Below are positions 24,604 through 33,602 of a stretch of 39,217 nucleotides of DNA, piece after piece. The DNA is from Verrucomicrobiota bacterium (GTDB taxonomy: Bacteria > Verrucomicrobiota > Verrucomicrobiia > Verrucomicrobiales > Verrucomicrobiaceae). The translations under genes were made by a program, and so were the position numbers. The stretch is from assembly GCA_963204975.1 (NCBI GenBank), contig CAUJJC010000233.1:1-39217 (forward strand). The letters are read 5' to 3'. Under the pieces are notes generated by a model, which was not told the DNA's origin, made no database searches, and saw only the letters and a list, made by a program, of their open reading frames with translations. How positions within the stretch are numbered: position 1 is the stretch's first letter; each line of letters starts with the position of its first letter.

Positions 24604-25785
24604 TTACGCCGCCTGTTGCAGCAATCCGGCCTCGCGGTCCGAGAGATAGCAAGCAGGGTCAGGTGCCCAGAGATCGCCTGTGGTGTGCAGGGCACGCACG
24701 CGGAAGCCGCCGCCGCAGATGTCGAGGAACTGGCAGTCCTTGCAACGTCCCGTGAGGTGCTGCTTGCGGTTGCGCAACTGGTCGAGCGTTGCGTTCTGCT
24801 TGTTCTGCCAGATTTCGCTAAACGGGCGCTGCTTCACATTGCCGAGAATGAGGTCCTGCCAGAACTGGTCGGGATGCACATTGCCCTGGGTGTCGATGTT
24901 GCCGATTCCGGTGCCAGAGCTGTTGTTGCCGCCGCCGTTCCAGCGCAGGAGGTCGATCACCTGCTGGGCACGCTCGGGGTTCTCTTCCTTGAGCTTGAGG
25001 TAAAGATACGCGCCGTCCACGGGCTGATCGACGGTGAGCACTTCGCGGGGTTTGCCGCTGGCCACCCACTGCGAGGTGCGGGCCAGGATGCGGTCGATGG
25101 CGCTGCGAGTATCTTGATGCGGCACGGCGCACATGGCTGAACCTCGTCCGCTGGGGACAAGGTGGTAGAAGCACACGCGCTCGATGTCTTCGCGCTCGAT
25201 GAAGTCGAGGATCTGATCGAGGTCGTCGATGTTCTGGCGCGACAGCGTGAGGCGCAGACCGACCTTTTGTCCCACGGCCTTGCAGTTGCGGAAGGCTTGC
25301 ACGGCTTTGTCGAAGGCACCGTCTTTCCCCCGGAAGTAATCGTGCGTGGCTCCGATGCCATCGAGTGAGATGCCCACATACGAGAAGCCGAGGTCTTTGA
25401 TTTTGGCCGCCTTTTCTTCATCGATCAGCGTGCCGTTGGTGGACAAGGTGAGGCGCAGGCCCTTGGACCGAGCGTAGCCGGCCAGTTCGAAAAAGTTTGG
25501 ATGAATCGTGGGCTCGCCGCCGGAAAGGAGCAGCGCGGGAATGCCATACTGCGCGAGGTCGTCGATGACGTTCACGCATTGATCCCAGTTCAGCTCACCG
25601 GGATACGATTTGGCATCGGAATCGGAGTAGCAGTGAATGCACTTCAGGTTGCACCGGCGGGTGATGTTCCAGACGACGATCGGCTTGCGCTCGGCGGCCG
25701 AGTTCGGAGAACCGTGGCCGCGTCCGTAACGAAGGGAATCCATGGGCTGCGACTCATCGCAGTAAAGTCGGGTGAGATTGATCAT
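24604..25785 (-). CDS. Radical SAM/SPASM protein of the AhbC/NirJ haem-biosynthesis type
   Basis: A 393-residue cytoplasmic radical SAM enzyme. VWNITRRCNLKCIHCYSDSD gives the CxxxCxxC cluster site (Cys45, 49, 52); LLSGGEPTIHP and LSTNGTLI follow. The C-terminal SPASM-like part reads GRCKDCQFLDICGGG and LWAPDPACYLSD. The N-terminal RLYCDESQPMDSLRYGR and that C-terminus are characteristic of AhbC and NirJ-type proteins, which remodel haem side chains in alternative haem or haem d1 synthesis. No other ahb or nir genes are in the window, so the substrate is uncertain. ATG at 25785, divergent from the dehydrogenase-cytochrome gene, with a 183-base gap. Confidence 0.85.
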   Translation of the reverse strand: MINLTRLYCDESQPMDSLRYGRGHGSPNSAAERKPIVVWNITRRCNLKCIHCYSDSDAKSYPGELNWDQCVNVIDDLAQYGIPALLLSGGEPTIHPNFFELAGYARSKGLRLTLSTNGTLIDEEKAAKIKDLGFSYVGISLDGIGATHDYFRGKDGAFDKAVQAFRNCKAVGQKVGLRLTLSRQNIDDLDQILDFIEREDIERVCFYHLVPSGRGSAMCAVPHQDTRSAIDRILARTSQWVASGKPREVLTVDQPVDGAYLYLKLKEENPERAQQVIDLLRWNGGGNNSSGTGIGNIDTQGNVHPDQFWQDLILGNVKQRPFSEIWQNKQNATLDQLRNRKQHLTGRCKDCQFLDICGGGFRVRALHTTGDLWAPDPACYLSDREAGLLQQAA

Positions 25786-25968
25786 AGGGCCTTAATGAAC
25801 GGATGAACGCTTTCGTGATCTCTGCGCATCTTGCGCTTTGAGAGACGCTGTTTGTGGCAGGCGTGCAGATGTTGCGCCGCGCTGTGTGAATGATGGCACG
25901 AAGGCCATATCGGGGGATTCCATTTCGCGCTTCCCACCGCGCGGCCAAGCCGATAGCATCGCGGCCCG

Positions 25969-28869
25969 ATGAGACTGACTGCCGCATTCGCCTTGCTCTG
26001 CACCTTGGCCACCGCCGAGGAGGCGCGCTGGACCACCTCGCGCCTCCATGGATCGCCGCTGCCGCCCAAGCCTTTCGTCACCGAGCAAGTATGGACCAAG
26101 GTGCCGCTGAACAACGCGCTCGATTTGGTGCCCGTGCCAGGACTGGCGCAGTGGCTGATCGTTGAGAACGGTGGAAAAATCTGGTCGCTTCCTCAAGACC
26201 TGATGAGCGAGAAAGCCGACATCGCTCTCGACTTGAAGGCGCTGCATCCCAAGGTGGACCACGGCTACGGCGTGGCCTTTCACCCGAAGTTCAAAGACAA
26301 CAAGCAGGTCTTCATCACCTACACGAATGGCGACAAGCTGGACGATGGCTCGCGGCTTTCGCGTTTCATCGTGAAGCAGGAAACGCCGCTCGTGATCGAG
26401 CCGACGAGTGAGGAAATCTTGCTCACATGGCGCAGCGGCGGGCACAACGGCGCGGCCATCACGTTCGGCAATGATGGCATGCTCTACCTCTCGACGGGTG
26501 ACAGCGAGGTGCCCGCGCCGCCTGATCCTCTCGTGACGGGGCAGGACCTTGATGATTTGCTGAGCTGCGTGCTCCGCATCGACGTGGACCGCACCGATCC
26601 GGGCAAACCGTATGCGGTGCCCCTGGACAATCCGTTTGTGAATCTCGCTGGTGCCCGCCCCGAGATCTGGGCCTACGGTCTGCGCAATCCGTGGAAGATG
26701 AGCTTCGACCGGCTCACAGGAAACCTCTGGTGTGGTGATGTGGGCTGGGAGCAATGGGAGCAGATTTTCCTCATCGAGAAGGGCGGCAACTACGGCTGGA
26801 GTGCGATGGAGGGGAACAATCCGATCCTGCTCAACCGCAAGGGACCACACCCGATCTCGCCACCCATCGTGACCCATCCACACAGCGAAGCCGCCTCAAT
26901 CACGGGAGGATTTGTTTATCACGGCGAGCGGCTGCCCGAGTTGAAGGGAGCCTACGTGTATGCCGATTACGAGACGGGCAAGATCTGGGCGCTGTGGTAT
27001 GCGAACGGCCAGATCAGTAAGCACGAGGAAATCGCGGACACCGCGTTCAAGATCGTCACCTTCGGTCAAGGCGAGGACGGCGATCTTCTCTTTATCCACT
27101 ATGCTCCTGAAGGCACCGTGCATCGCCTCATCAAGAACCCGGATGCCAGCAAGCCAGCAGACTTCCCACGCAAGCTGAGCGAGACCGGCCTCTTTGCCGA
27201 TGTGGTGAAGCAAACACCCGCCCAGGGAGTGCTCCCCGTGCCCATCCGCGCCCCCATGTGGGCTGACGGAGCGGAGTCCGAGCGCTTCATCGGCGTGCCC
27301 TCGGGCAAGGTGGAAACTCAGCTCTCGAAAAATCCCAAGAACCTCCTCCAAAGCAAGGTGACGTGGCCTGCTGAATCAGTCCTGGCCAAGACCATCTCGC
27401 TTCAGATCGACCAGACAAACCCAGCCACTCGCACGAAGATCGAGACCCAGGTGCTGCACTTTGATGGCGTGGCATGGAACGCCTACACCTACCGCTGGAA
27501 CGAGCAGGGCAGTGATGCCGACCTGGTCCCTCCTGGCGGCGATGAACGAAAGCTCACGCTGCAAGGCCAGAACTACCCCGGAGGCACACTGCGCTACACC
27601 TACCGCTTTCACAGTCAGGCCGAATGCCTGCGGTGTCACAACTCGTGGTCCGGCGTCTCCTTGGCCACTCAACCTCAGCAACTCGCCGATCCCGCAGCCC
27701 TCATCGCTGCGGGCATCATTGATGAGGATTATCTGAAACGCAGCCCCGCACGCCTCGTCGATCCCTATGATCCCCGAAGCGACCTCACCACCCGTGCGCG
27801 CTCCTGGCTGCACAGCAACTGCGCTCACTGCCATCGCCAGAACGGCGGCGGGGCCGTGCCCATGATGGTGAATGCGGAGCTGGCCCTGAACGAGATGGCC
27901 GCGATTCATGAACGGCCCACTCGTGGCGACCTCGGCATCCCGCAGGCCGAGGTCCTGGCCCCAGGTTCGCCCTGGCATTCGGTAGCACTCCATCGCATCG
28001 CCAGCCAAGGCCCCCACCACATGCCGATGATTGGAGCCCGCACCGTGGATGTAAAAGGCCTGCTGCTGCTGCAACGCTGGCTGCTGAATTTCAAGGAAGA
28101 GGGCAAGGAGAACGCCCCCTCGCTGGCTGCCTATCCACTCTCCGTCATGCGCTCCACCACCTCGCCCACTGGCTGGCTTGAGGATTCGACCGAATGGTTC
28201 AGCCTGCGCAGCCGCAATCCACGCGTGCTGGAGCAAATGATGAGCGATGTGACCGGTGCTGCCTTCATGGCCTACGCCATCGACACCGCCGTGCTCGCCG
28301 CCGAGGACAGAGCGCGGGCGATCAAACTCGCCGCCGCTTCCCCCCACGCGAATGTTCGCGCCTTGTTCGAGCGCTTCTTCGCTGACAGTGATCGCGTGGA
28401 GACCCTCGGCACCGGAGCCACCGCAGAAAAAATTCTAGCTCAGCCGGGAGATGCCACTCGCGGCGCGGCCCTTCTCACACCGCTAGGCAAGGGTGCCATC
28501 TGCCTCGGCTGCCACCTCGTCGCAGGTGCCGGGCGTGACATTGGACCCGACCTCACCAAAGTAGGCGAACGACTCACTGTTGACCAACTCGTGGACTCCC
28601 TGCTCACACCCAGCAAGGTCATCGCTCCAGGCTATCAGGCCGTCACCGCCAAGCTCAAGAACGGCACCGCGCACACAGGATTCGTCGTCAGCCGCGAGGG
28701 CAATGACTTTGGAATCAAGATTCCCACTGGCGAAGTCGTCACCGTTCCTTCCGCCGAGGTCTTCAGCGAAATCCCGCTGCCCACATCCCTCATGCCGGAA
28801 GGCCTGATGCAGGGCTTCACCGCCCAGGAAGCCGCCGACCTCGTGGCCTTCATGAAATCACTGAAATGA
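25969..28869 (+). CDS. Exported PQQ-type sugar dehydrogenase fused to c-type cytochrome domains
   Basis: A 966-residue periplasmic protein. A short signal peptide (MRLTAAFALLCTLATAEEA) is followed by a beta-propeller of the glucose/sorbosone dehydrogenase kind (residues about 45-390: YGVAFHPKFKDNKQVF, GHNGAAITFGNDGMLYLSTG, WAYGLRNPWKMSFD, KGGNYGWSAMEG). Next is a middle domain with haem sites CLRCH (553) and CAHCH (618), and a C-terminal cytochrome with CLGCH (845) of the type common in Planctomycetota and Verrucomicrobiota. It should oxidise a sugar or alcohol and pass electrons through bound haems toward the respiratory chain. Cofactor and substrate are inferred from family. Confidence 0.9.
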   Translation: MRLTAAFALLCTLATAEEARWTTSRLHGSPLPPKPFVTEQVWTKVPLNNALDLVPVPGLAQWLIVENGGKIWSLPQDLMSEKADIALDLKALHPKVDHGYGVAFHPKFKDNKQVFITYTNGDKLDDGSRLSRFIVKQETPLVIEPTSEEILLTWRSGGHNGAAITFGNDGMLYLSTGDSEVPAPPDPLVTGQDLDDLLSCVLRIDVDRTDPGKPYAVPLDNPFVNLAGARPEIWAYGLRNPWKMSFDRLTGNLWCGDVGWEQWEQIFLIEKGGNYGWSAMEGNNPILLNRKGPHPISPPIVTHPHSEAASITGGFVYHGERLPELKGAYVYADYETGKIWALWYANGQISKHEEIADTAFKIVTFGQGEDGDLLFIHYAPEGTVHRLIKNPDASKPADFPRKLSETGLFADVVKQTPAQGVLPVPIRAPMWADGAESERFIGVPSGKVETQLSKNPKNLLQSKVTWPAESVLAKTISLQIDQTNPATRTKIETQVLHFDGVAWNAYTYRWNEQGSDADLVPPGGDERKLTLQGQNYPGGTLRYTYRFHSQAECLRCHNSWSGVSLATQPQQLADPAALIAAGIIDEDYLKRSPARLVDPYDPRSDLTTRARSWLHSNCAHCHRQNGGGAVPMMVNAELALNEMAAIHERPTRGDLGIPQAEVLAPGSPWHSVALHRIASQGPHHMPMIGARTVDVKGLLLLQRWLLNFKEEGKENAPSLAAYPLSVMRSTTSPTGWLEDSTEWFSLRSRNPRVLEQMMSDVTGAAFMAYAIDTAVLAAEDRARAIKLAAASPHANVRALFERFFADSDRVETLGTGATAEKILAQPGDATRGAALLTPLGKGAICLGCHLVAGAGRDIGPDLTKVGERLTVDQLVDSLLTPSKVIAPGYQAVTAKLKNGTAHTGFVVSREGNDFGIKIPTGEVVTVPSAEVFSEIPLPTSLMPEGLMQGFTAQEAADLVAFMKSLK

Positions 28870-28918
28870 TCGGCGGGCAGTCTTGCCTTTGATCCACACA
28901 CCTGGGACGATCACGCCC

Positions 28919-29410
28919 ATGGAATGGGATTGGTTCAAAATCATCCGGTGGGTTGTTCTAACAGCGGCGGCGTGGATGCTCGGTCTGATCATCTGGACCT
29001 TTGCCGCCAGCGAGCAAACCCAGGTCCTTCGCATGCAGGAAAAATTCATCCGCGCACTCGAGAAGCGACAGTGGAGCAAGGTGGAGGCGATGGTGTGCCA
29101 TGACTATGCCGACGAGTGGGGACAGGATGCCCCGATGCTCAAGCAAACGATGCGACAACTCCTCGGCGGCTTCATCTTCCTGTCCATCGAGCCCACCATC
29201 ACCGATGCGAAGGCAGCGAGCGGCCTCGCCATGGTCAAAAGCACGATCAAAATTCAAGGCAATGGCGCGGGCCTTAGCACCATGGTCATGAACGAGGCCA
29301 ACAGGGTCAAGGAACCCTGGGTGTTTCACTGGCACAAACGCGGACGATGGCCGTGGAGTTGGGAACTCGTGCAGATCGACAACCCCAAGGTGACCCAGGG
29401 GCGGCCCTGA
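28919..29410 (+). CDS. Membrane-anchored protein of unknown function
   Basis: A 163-residue protein with an N-terminal span (IIRWVVLTAAAWMLGLIIWTF) and an extracytoplasmic domain (FIRALEKRQWSKVEAMVCHD through WSWELVQIDN) whose layout resembles small NTF2/SnoaL-like folds. No motif confirms that. The frame opens with a non-ATG codon at 28883; ATG 28919 is preferred because it starts just before the span. It lies 49 bases after the dehydrogenase-cytochrome gene and could be co-transcribed. Confidence 0.7.
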   Translation: MEWDWFKIIRWVVLTAAAWMLGLIIWTFAASEQTQVLRMQEKFIRALEKRQWSKVEAMVCHDYADEWGQDAPMLKQTMRQLLGGFIFLSIEPTITDAKAASGLAMVKSTIKIQGNGAGLSTMVMNEANRVKEPWVFHWHKRGRWPWSWELVQIDNPKVTQGRP

Positions 29411-29512
29411 TTCGCCGGACCTTGAGAGAACAAGTTTCCACGTTTGACAGCCCCGAGCGCTCCCCTACTTTGGCGCGCTTCCCCCTATCCGGCTTCAACG
29501 AAGCTCATCTCT

Positions 29513-30487
29513 ATGTCCCCATCCCGTTTTCTCCTTGTCGGCGCCCTCTGCGTCCTGTCTCTCGGCACCGCCACCGCGCAGTCCAACCGCAATGGAATCG
29601 CCGCCGTGGTCAATGGCAAGGTCATCACCCGGTCCGAAGTCGCCGATGCCGTTGCCGCCCAGCGTCAGATGATTATCATGCAGAACCGGGACAACCCGAT
29701 GCGCGCCCAGGCCGAACTCGCCCAGGTGGAATCCCAAGCTCTCGACCAGCTCATCGAACGCGAATTGATCCTCGCCGATTTCAAGACCTCCGGCGGCACC
29801 ATCAAGCCCCAGTATGTGGATGACGATATCAACACCCTCATCCGTGAGCAGTTCAAAGGCGACCGCGAGACCTTCGTCGTCGAACTGGCCAAGAGCGGCA
29901 TGACCTTGAAGAAATTCCGCGAACTGCGCGAGAAGATGATCGTCGTCCAGATCATGCGCGCCAAGCATGGTGGCAATCAAGCCCCGCCCACTCCGAAGCA
30001 GGTGGAAGACTACTACCGCTCTCACCAGGAAATCTGGCGCGACAAGGACATGCTGAAGATCAGCACCATCACGATCCCCAAATACAGCAGCGATCCCTCC
30101 GCCACCCCTGAGAAACAGAAGGAACTCGCTGAAGAAGTGCGCTCCAAGATTCTGGCCGGTGCAGATTTCGCCAGCATGGCCAAGAGCTACAGCCAGGACA
30201 GCCGCGCCGAGAATGGCGGCGAGTGGGACTGGATGGAACGCAAGCTGATGAAGCCTTCGATGGCCGATGCAGCCTTCGCCCTCAAAGATGGGGGCGTCAG
30301 CAAAGTGATCGAAGACGAAGCCGCCTTCATCATCATCTACCTCGACGCGAAGAAGCTCGGCAGCGTCACCCCGCTGGAGAAAGTCCGCGATGAAATTGAG
30401 AAGAAGCTGCGCTTCGAAGGAGCCCGTGGCGATGTAGATAAATACATTGATGGCCTCAAGCGCAAAGCCGTCATTCGTAAGCTCTAG
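29513..30487 (+). CDS. SurA-like periplasmic parvulin peptidyl-prolyl isomerase
   Basis: A 324-residue folding chaperone. The signal peptide is MSPSRFLLVGALCVLSLGTATAQ. A SurA N-terminal helical domain follows (IAAVVNGKVITRSEVADAVA, LDQLIERELILADFK, FRELREKMIVVQIMRAK). The PPIC/rotamase domain comes next (MLKISTITIPKY, ILAGADFASMAKSYSQDSRA, GGEWDWMERKLMKP), and the C-terminal helix (EKVRDEIEKKLRFEGAR) closes it. SurA assists outer membrane protein folding. One parvulin domain instead of two is present. ATG at 29513 starts the signal peptide; the frame extends upstream to 29444. Confidence 0.9.
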   Translation: MSPSRFLLVGALCVLSLGTATAQSNRNGIAAVVNGKVITRSEVADAVAAQRQMIIMQNRDNPMRAQAELAQVESQALDQLIERELILADFKTSGGTIKPQYVDDDINTLIREQFKGDRETFVVELAKSGMTLKKFRELREKMIVVQIMRAKHGGNQAPPTPKQVEDYYRSHQEIWRDKDMLKISTITIPKYSSDPSATPEKQKELAEEVRSKILAGADFASMAKSYSQDSRAENGGEWDWMERKLMKPSMADAAFALKDGGVSKVIEDEAAFIIIYLDAKKLGSVTPLEKVRDEIEKKLRFEGARGDVDKYIDGLKRKAVIRKL

Positions 30488-30621
30488 CGCCTCGTTTCAT
30501 CAGCACGGCTGGTGAACTTCGCAAAGGGCGGCTAGATATTCATAGAAGCGAACAAAGAATTTTGAGCTTTTGTTTGCTGGTGGAACCCCTACTCTGGGCG
30601 GCCTCACCCACCCCCTGTTCT

Positions 30622-31572
30622 ATGGACCCTAAACCTGCCCTGCGCTTGTCGCCAGCACTCGCGATCCTCGTTGCTTGTGTCGGCTTCGCCGCTCCCTCGC
30701 GTGCCGACACAGCAGAGCTGTCCCTCCGTTCGAAGGTCGCCTTCGTTCCCAACGACATCACCATCAACGGCTTCCCACGTCCCGACATCGGACGAGCGCT
30801 GGCCGATAGTTTCAGTGCCGCTGCCCTCAAGCGTGGCAAATGCCGCGTGTTCAACGTGGACCTCCCCGTGGTCCAGGTAAAACCTTCCAAAGGGAAGAAA
30901 AACCTCGGCTCTCTCGGTGCCGTGCCGCCCTCTTCAGGCCCGGCTGGACTGCCGCCGAGCGCTCGCGATCTCGACTTCCTCTACACCTTCAATGTCGTCG
31001 GTGAAGGCGAACGCTACGCCCTCACCATGAAGAAGGTGCGCGCCGAAAACAACGAAGTGGTGGAAGCCCACGAGATGAGCACCAGTGGACGCATTGATCG
31101 TGTCTTCGCCTTGGTCCCTCAGGCCTTGGATCAGATCGATGCCAAGCTCTACCCACCCGCTTTTCCACGCACTCAGTCACCAGCGGAGATTCGTTCGGCG
31201 ATGCCTGTTGCTTCCAGGCCTGCCCCTACGTGGACATGCCCTCCAGGAACATGGTCCGGCATTCCACCCGAGTTCGTGGACATCGACCTCACCAAGGTGC
31301 CCAAGGCGCTGATCTATCAGCGGCTCGGCTCCATTGCTGCCGCGAATGATCCGTGGCGCTTTGCGATCATCAATCCCTCCACCGCCGCCAAACTCAGGCC
31401 TACTGAGACCTTGGACGTTCAGTGGGATGATGGCGGTCCGGGTGTCTATTCAAGGCTCCGCATCTCGGGATTCGATTCCGGCAAGGTCATCGCCGACTAC
31501 GGCAGCAATCCCTCCTACCATCGCCTGTATCCTGGCGATTCGGTGTATGGCTGGGCTCCGCCCATTCATTGA
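30622..31572 (+). CDS. Exported protein of unknown function
   Basis: A 316-residue protein with signal peptide MDPKPALRLSPALAILVACV ending near SRADTA. The following part (FVPNDITINGFPRPDIGRAL, FLYTFNVVGEGERYALTMKK) recalls periplasmic proteins with a CsgG-like arrangement of alternating strands and helices, but no signature is certain. The C-terminal region (DPWRFAIINPSTAAKLRPTE, VYSRLRISGFDSGKVIADYG) may be a separate beta domain. The frame opens with TTG at 30562; ATG 30622 is preferred. It converges with the dihydrouridine synthase gene, leaving six bases between the stops. Confidence 0.75.
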   Translation: MDPKPALRLSPALAILVACVGFAAPSRADTAELSLRSKVAFVPNDITINGFPRPDIGRALADSFSAAALKRGKCRVFNVDLPVVQVKPSKGKKNLGSLGAVPPSSGPAGLPPSARDLDFLYTFNVVGEGERYALTMKKVRAENNEVVEAHEMSTSGRIDRVFALVPQALDQIDAKLYPPAFPRTQSPAEIRSAMPVASRPAPTWTCPPGTWSGIPPEFVDIDLTKVPKALIYQRLGSIAAANDPWRFAIINPSTAAKLRPTETLDVQWDDGGPGVYSRLRISGFDSGKVIADYGSNPSYHRLYPGDSVYGWAPPIH

Positions 31573-31578
31573 TTTCAA

Positions 31579-32595
31579 TCAGACCGCGAGTGCTTCGGGC
31601 TGCTCCTGAGCCATGAGGGACTCGCGGTGCTTGAAGAAATCAGCGATGATGTCGTCCAGCTCCATCAAGCTGGACACGGTGGTGAACTTGAGCCGCAGCC
31701 ACTTGCCGCCTGCGAGGAACTTCGTGTAGTTCATCAACCGCGAACGCATGTGCCGCAACGTGTGCAATTCGGAGCCATAGCGGCCTGAGTGCACCGCCAG
31801 GTCCACATGCCGACGCATGAAGCCAATGCGCTGCTCGGCGGTAGCTGGCGGAGGTTGCTCACCATGTGTCAGGTAGTGTTTCGCTTCGCGGAAGACCCAC
31901 GGGTTCATCATGGCAGCGCGGCCAATCATCACACCGTTCACCGCCGTCTCGCGACGACGTTTTTCCACATCGGCTCCGGTCGAGATGTCTCCATTGCCAA
32001 TCACCGGCACGCTCGCCGCCTCGGCGCATTCGCCAATCACGTTCCAATCGGCCTCGCCTGAGTAACCCTGTGCCCGCGTGCGACCATGGATGGCAATGGC
32101 TTGCATCCCGCTGTCTTCGAGGAGCTTCACCACTTCGAGCGCGTTGACCGACTTCGCGTCCCAGCCGATGCGCATCTTCGCCGTGACAGGCACGCTCACC
32201 GCCTTGGCCACTTCACGCGCCACTTCGGCGAGGAGCGGGCATTGCTTGAGCAGGCTGGAGCCACCATTCTTGGCCACCACCTTGTTCACCGGGCAGCCGA
32301 AATTAATGTCGATGAAGTCCGGCTGCTTCCAGTCCACGATCTTCTTCGCTGCCTCGCCCATGCGCTTGCCATCACCACCGAAGAGCTGCACGCCCACGGG
32401 GCGCTGACCATCGTCGAACTCGGTGTATTTCCGCGTCCGCTCGTCCGCCTGCAGGATGCCCTCGGCACTGACGAATTCCGTCACCATCACATCAGCGCCG
32501 AGTTCCTTGCACAGGCCACGAAAAATCACGTCCGTCACACCCGCCATCGGGGCGAGGTAGAGAGGGAATTGATCGTTGGCAAACCAGGGCAGCAT
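31579..32595 (-). CDS. tRNA-dihydrouridine synthase (DusB/Nifr3 type)
   Basis: A 338-residue FMN enzyme that reduces specific uridines in the tRNA D-loop. The barrel shows LYLAPMAGVTDVIFR, PVGVQLFGGD, FIDINFGCPVNKVV with catalytic Cys101, VTAKMRIGWD, AIAIHGRTRAQGYSG, VIGNGDIST and GVMIGRAAMMNPWVF. Order and length are normal. The frame opens at GTG 32616; ATG at 32595 (MLPWFAND) is preferred. It is divergent from the amidohydrolase gene with a 92-base gap. Confidence 0.95.
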   Translation of the reverse strand: MLPWFANDQFPLYLAPMAGVTDVIFRGLCKELGADVMVTEFVSAEGILQADERTRKYTEFDDGQRPVGVQLFGGDGKRMGEAAKKIVDWKQPDFIDINFGCPVNKVVAKNGGSSLLKQCPLLAEVAREVAKAVSVPVTAKMRIGWDAKSVNALEVVKLLEDSGMQAIAIHGRTRAQGYSGEADWNVIGECAEAASVPVIGNGDISTGADVEKRRRETAVNGVMIGRAAMMNPWVFREAKHYLTHGEQPPPATAEQRIGFMRRHVDLAVHSGRYGSELHTLRHMRSRLMNYTKFLAGGKWLRLKFTTVSSLMELDDIIADFFKHRESLMAQEQPEALAV

Positions 32596-32687
32596 GGGGC
32601 GCGCAAGTTGCCTCACGTCGCCAAGTAGTCCACCAGCGACTTCATTCTTGTCATTCGCGCCTCCCCTCTCGTAACATCGCTTCCACC

Positions 32688-33602
32688 ATGAACCTCACCC
32701 GTCGCCACTTCCTCGCTCAGGCCGCCACGGCATCGCTCGCCAGTTGCACCTCGCTGCCCTTTGGAAAGGGTGGCAGCATTGATGCCCACGTTCACGTCTG
32801 GACGCCCGACACGACGGCCTACCCGCTCGCCCCAGGGTTTACGAAGGAAGGCATGAAGCCCGCCAGCTTCACGCCGGAGCAATTGTTCGCCCACTGCAAG
32901 CCCGAGGGCGTGGACCGTATCGTGCTCATCCAGATGAGCTACTACGCCACGGACAATCGCTACATGCTCGACATGATCGCCAAGCATCGCGGCACCTTCA
33001 GCGGTGTGGCCATCGTCGATGAGAGCCAGCCGGATGTGGAATCCACAATGAAATCACTCGCCGCCAAAGGCGTGCGCGGCTTCCGCATCACGCCGGGCAA
33101 GCTCGCCCTGGATGCTTGGCTCGGGAGCGAAGGCATGGGCACCATGTGGAAGACTGGCGCGGAACAGAACCTCGCCATGTGCGGCCTGATCAATCCCGAA
33201 GCCCTCCCGTTGATCGACAAGATGTGCGAGCGCTACCCGGACACGCCCGTGGTCATCGACCACTTCGCTCGTCTCGGCATGGCAGGTGCGATCAAGGAGA
33301 AGGAACTCCACGACCTCTGCCGCCTCGCCCGCCACGAGAACGTGTATGTGAAGACCTCCGCCTTCTACGCCCTCGGTGAGAAAAAGGCTCCCTACCTCGA
33401 CCTCGCTCCCATGATTCGCCGTGTGCGCGAGGCCTTCGGTGCCAGCCGCCTCATGTGGGCCAGTGATTGCCCCTTCCAAGTGGACCCCGGACACAACTAC
33501 CACGATAGCATCGCCCTTATCCGCGACCGGCTCGACTTCCTCACCAGCGAGGACAAGGCCTGGATGCTTCGAGGCACGGCGGAGAAGGTGTTTTTCTCTT
33601 AA
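32688..33602 (+). CDS. Tat-exported amidohydrolase (amidohydrolase-2 family)
   Basis: A 304-residue metal-dependent hydrolase or lactonase. The N-terminus has a twin-arginine signal (LTRRHFLAQAATASLASC), with Cys20 as a possible lipobox Cys. IDAHVHVW (His34, His36), FRITPGKLALDAWLG, VVIDHFARLG, VYVKTSAFYAL and LMWASDCPFQ match the amidohydrolase-2 family (2-pyrone-4,6-dicarboxylate lactonase relatives). Export of this family by Tat is common in Planctomycetota and Verrucomicrobiota. The stop overlaps the end of the convergent nitrilase gene by four bases. Substrate unknown. Confidence 0.88.
   Translation: MNLTRRHFLAQAATASLASCTSLPFGKGGSIDAHVHVWTPDTTAYPLAPGFTKEGMKPASFTPEQLFAHCKPEGVDRIVLIQMSYYATDNRYMLDMIAKHRGTFSGVAIVDESQPDVESTMKSLAAKGVRGFRITPGKLALDAWLGSEGMGTMWKTGAEQNLAMCGLINPEALPLIDKMCERYPDTPVVIDHFARLGMAGAIKEKELHDLCRLARHENVYVKTSAFYALGEKKAPYLDLAPMIRRVREAFGASRLMWASDCPFQVDPGHNYHDSIALIRDRLDFLTSEDKAWMLRGTAEKVFFS

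Noticed and set aside
25792..26883. 363-codon minus-strand frame opposite the dehydrogenase-cytochrome gene
   Set aside because: Composition is Arg/His/Val-rich with no motif, and the opposite strand encodes a well-supported signal peptide and propeller.
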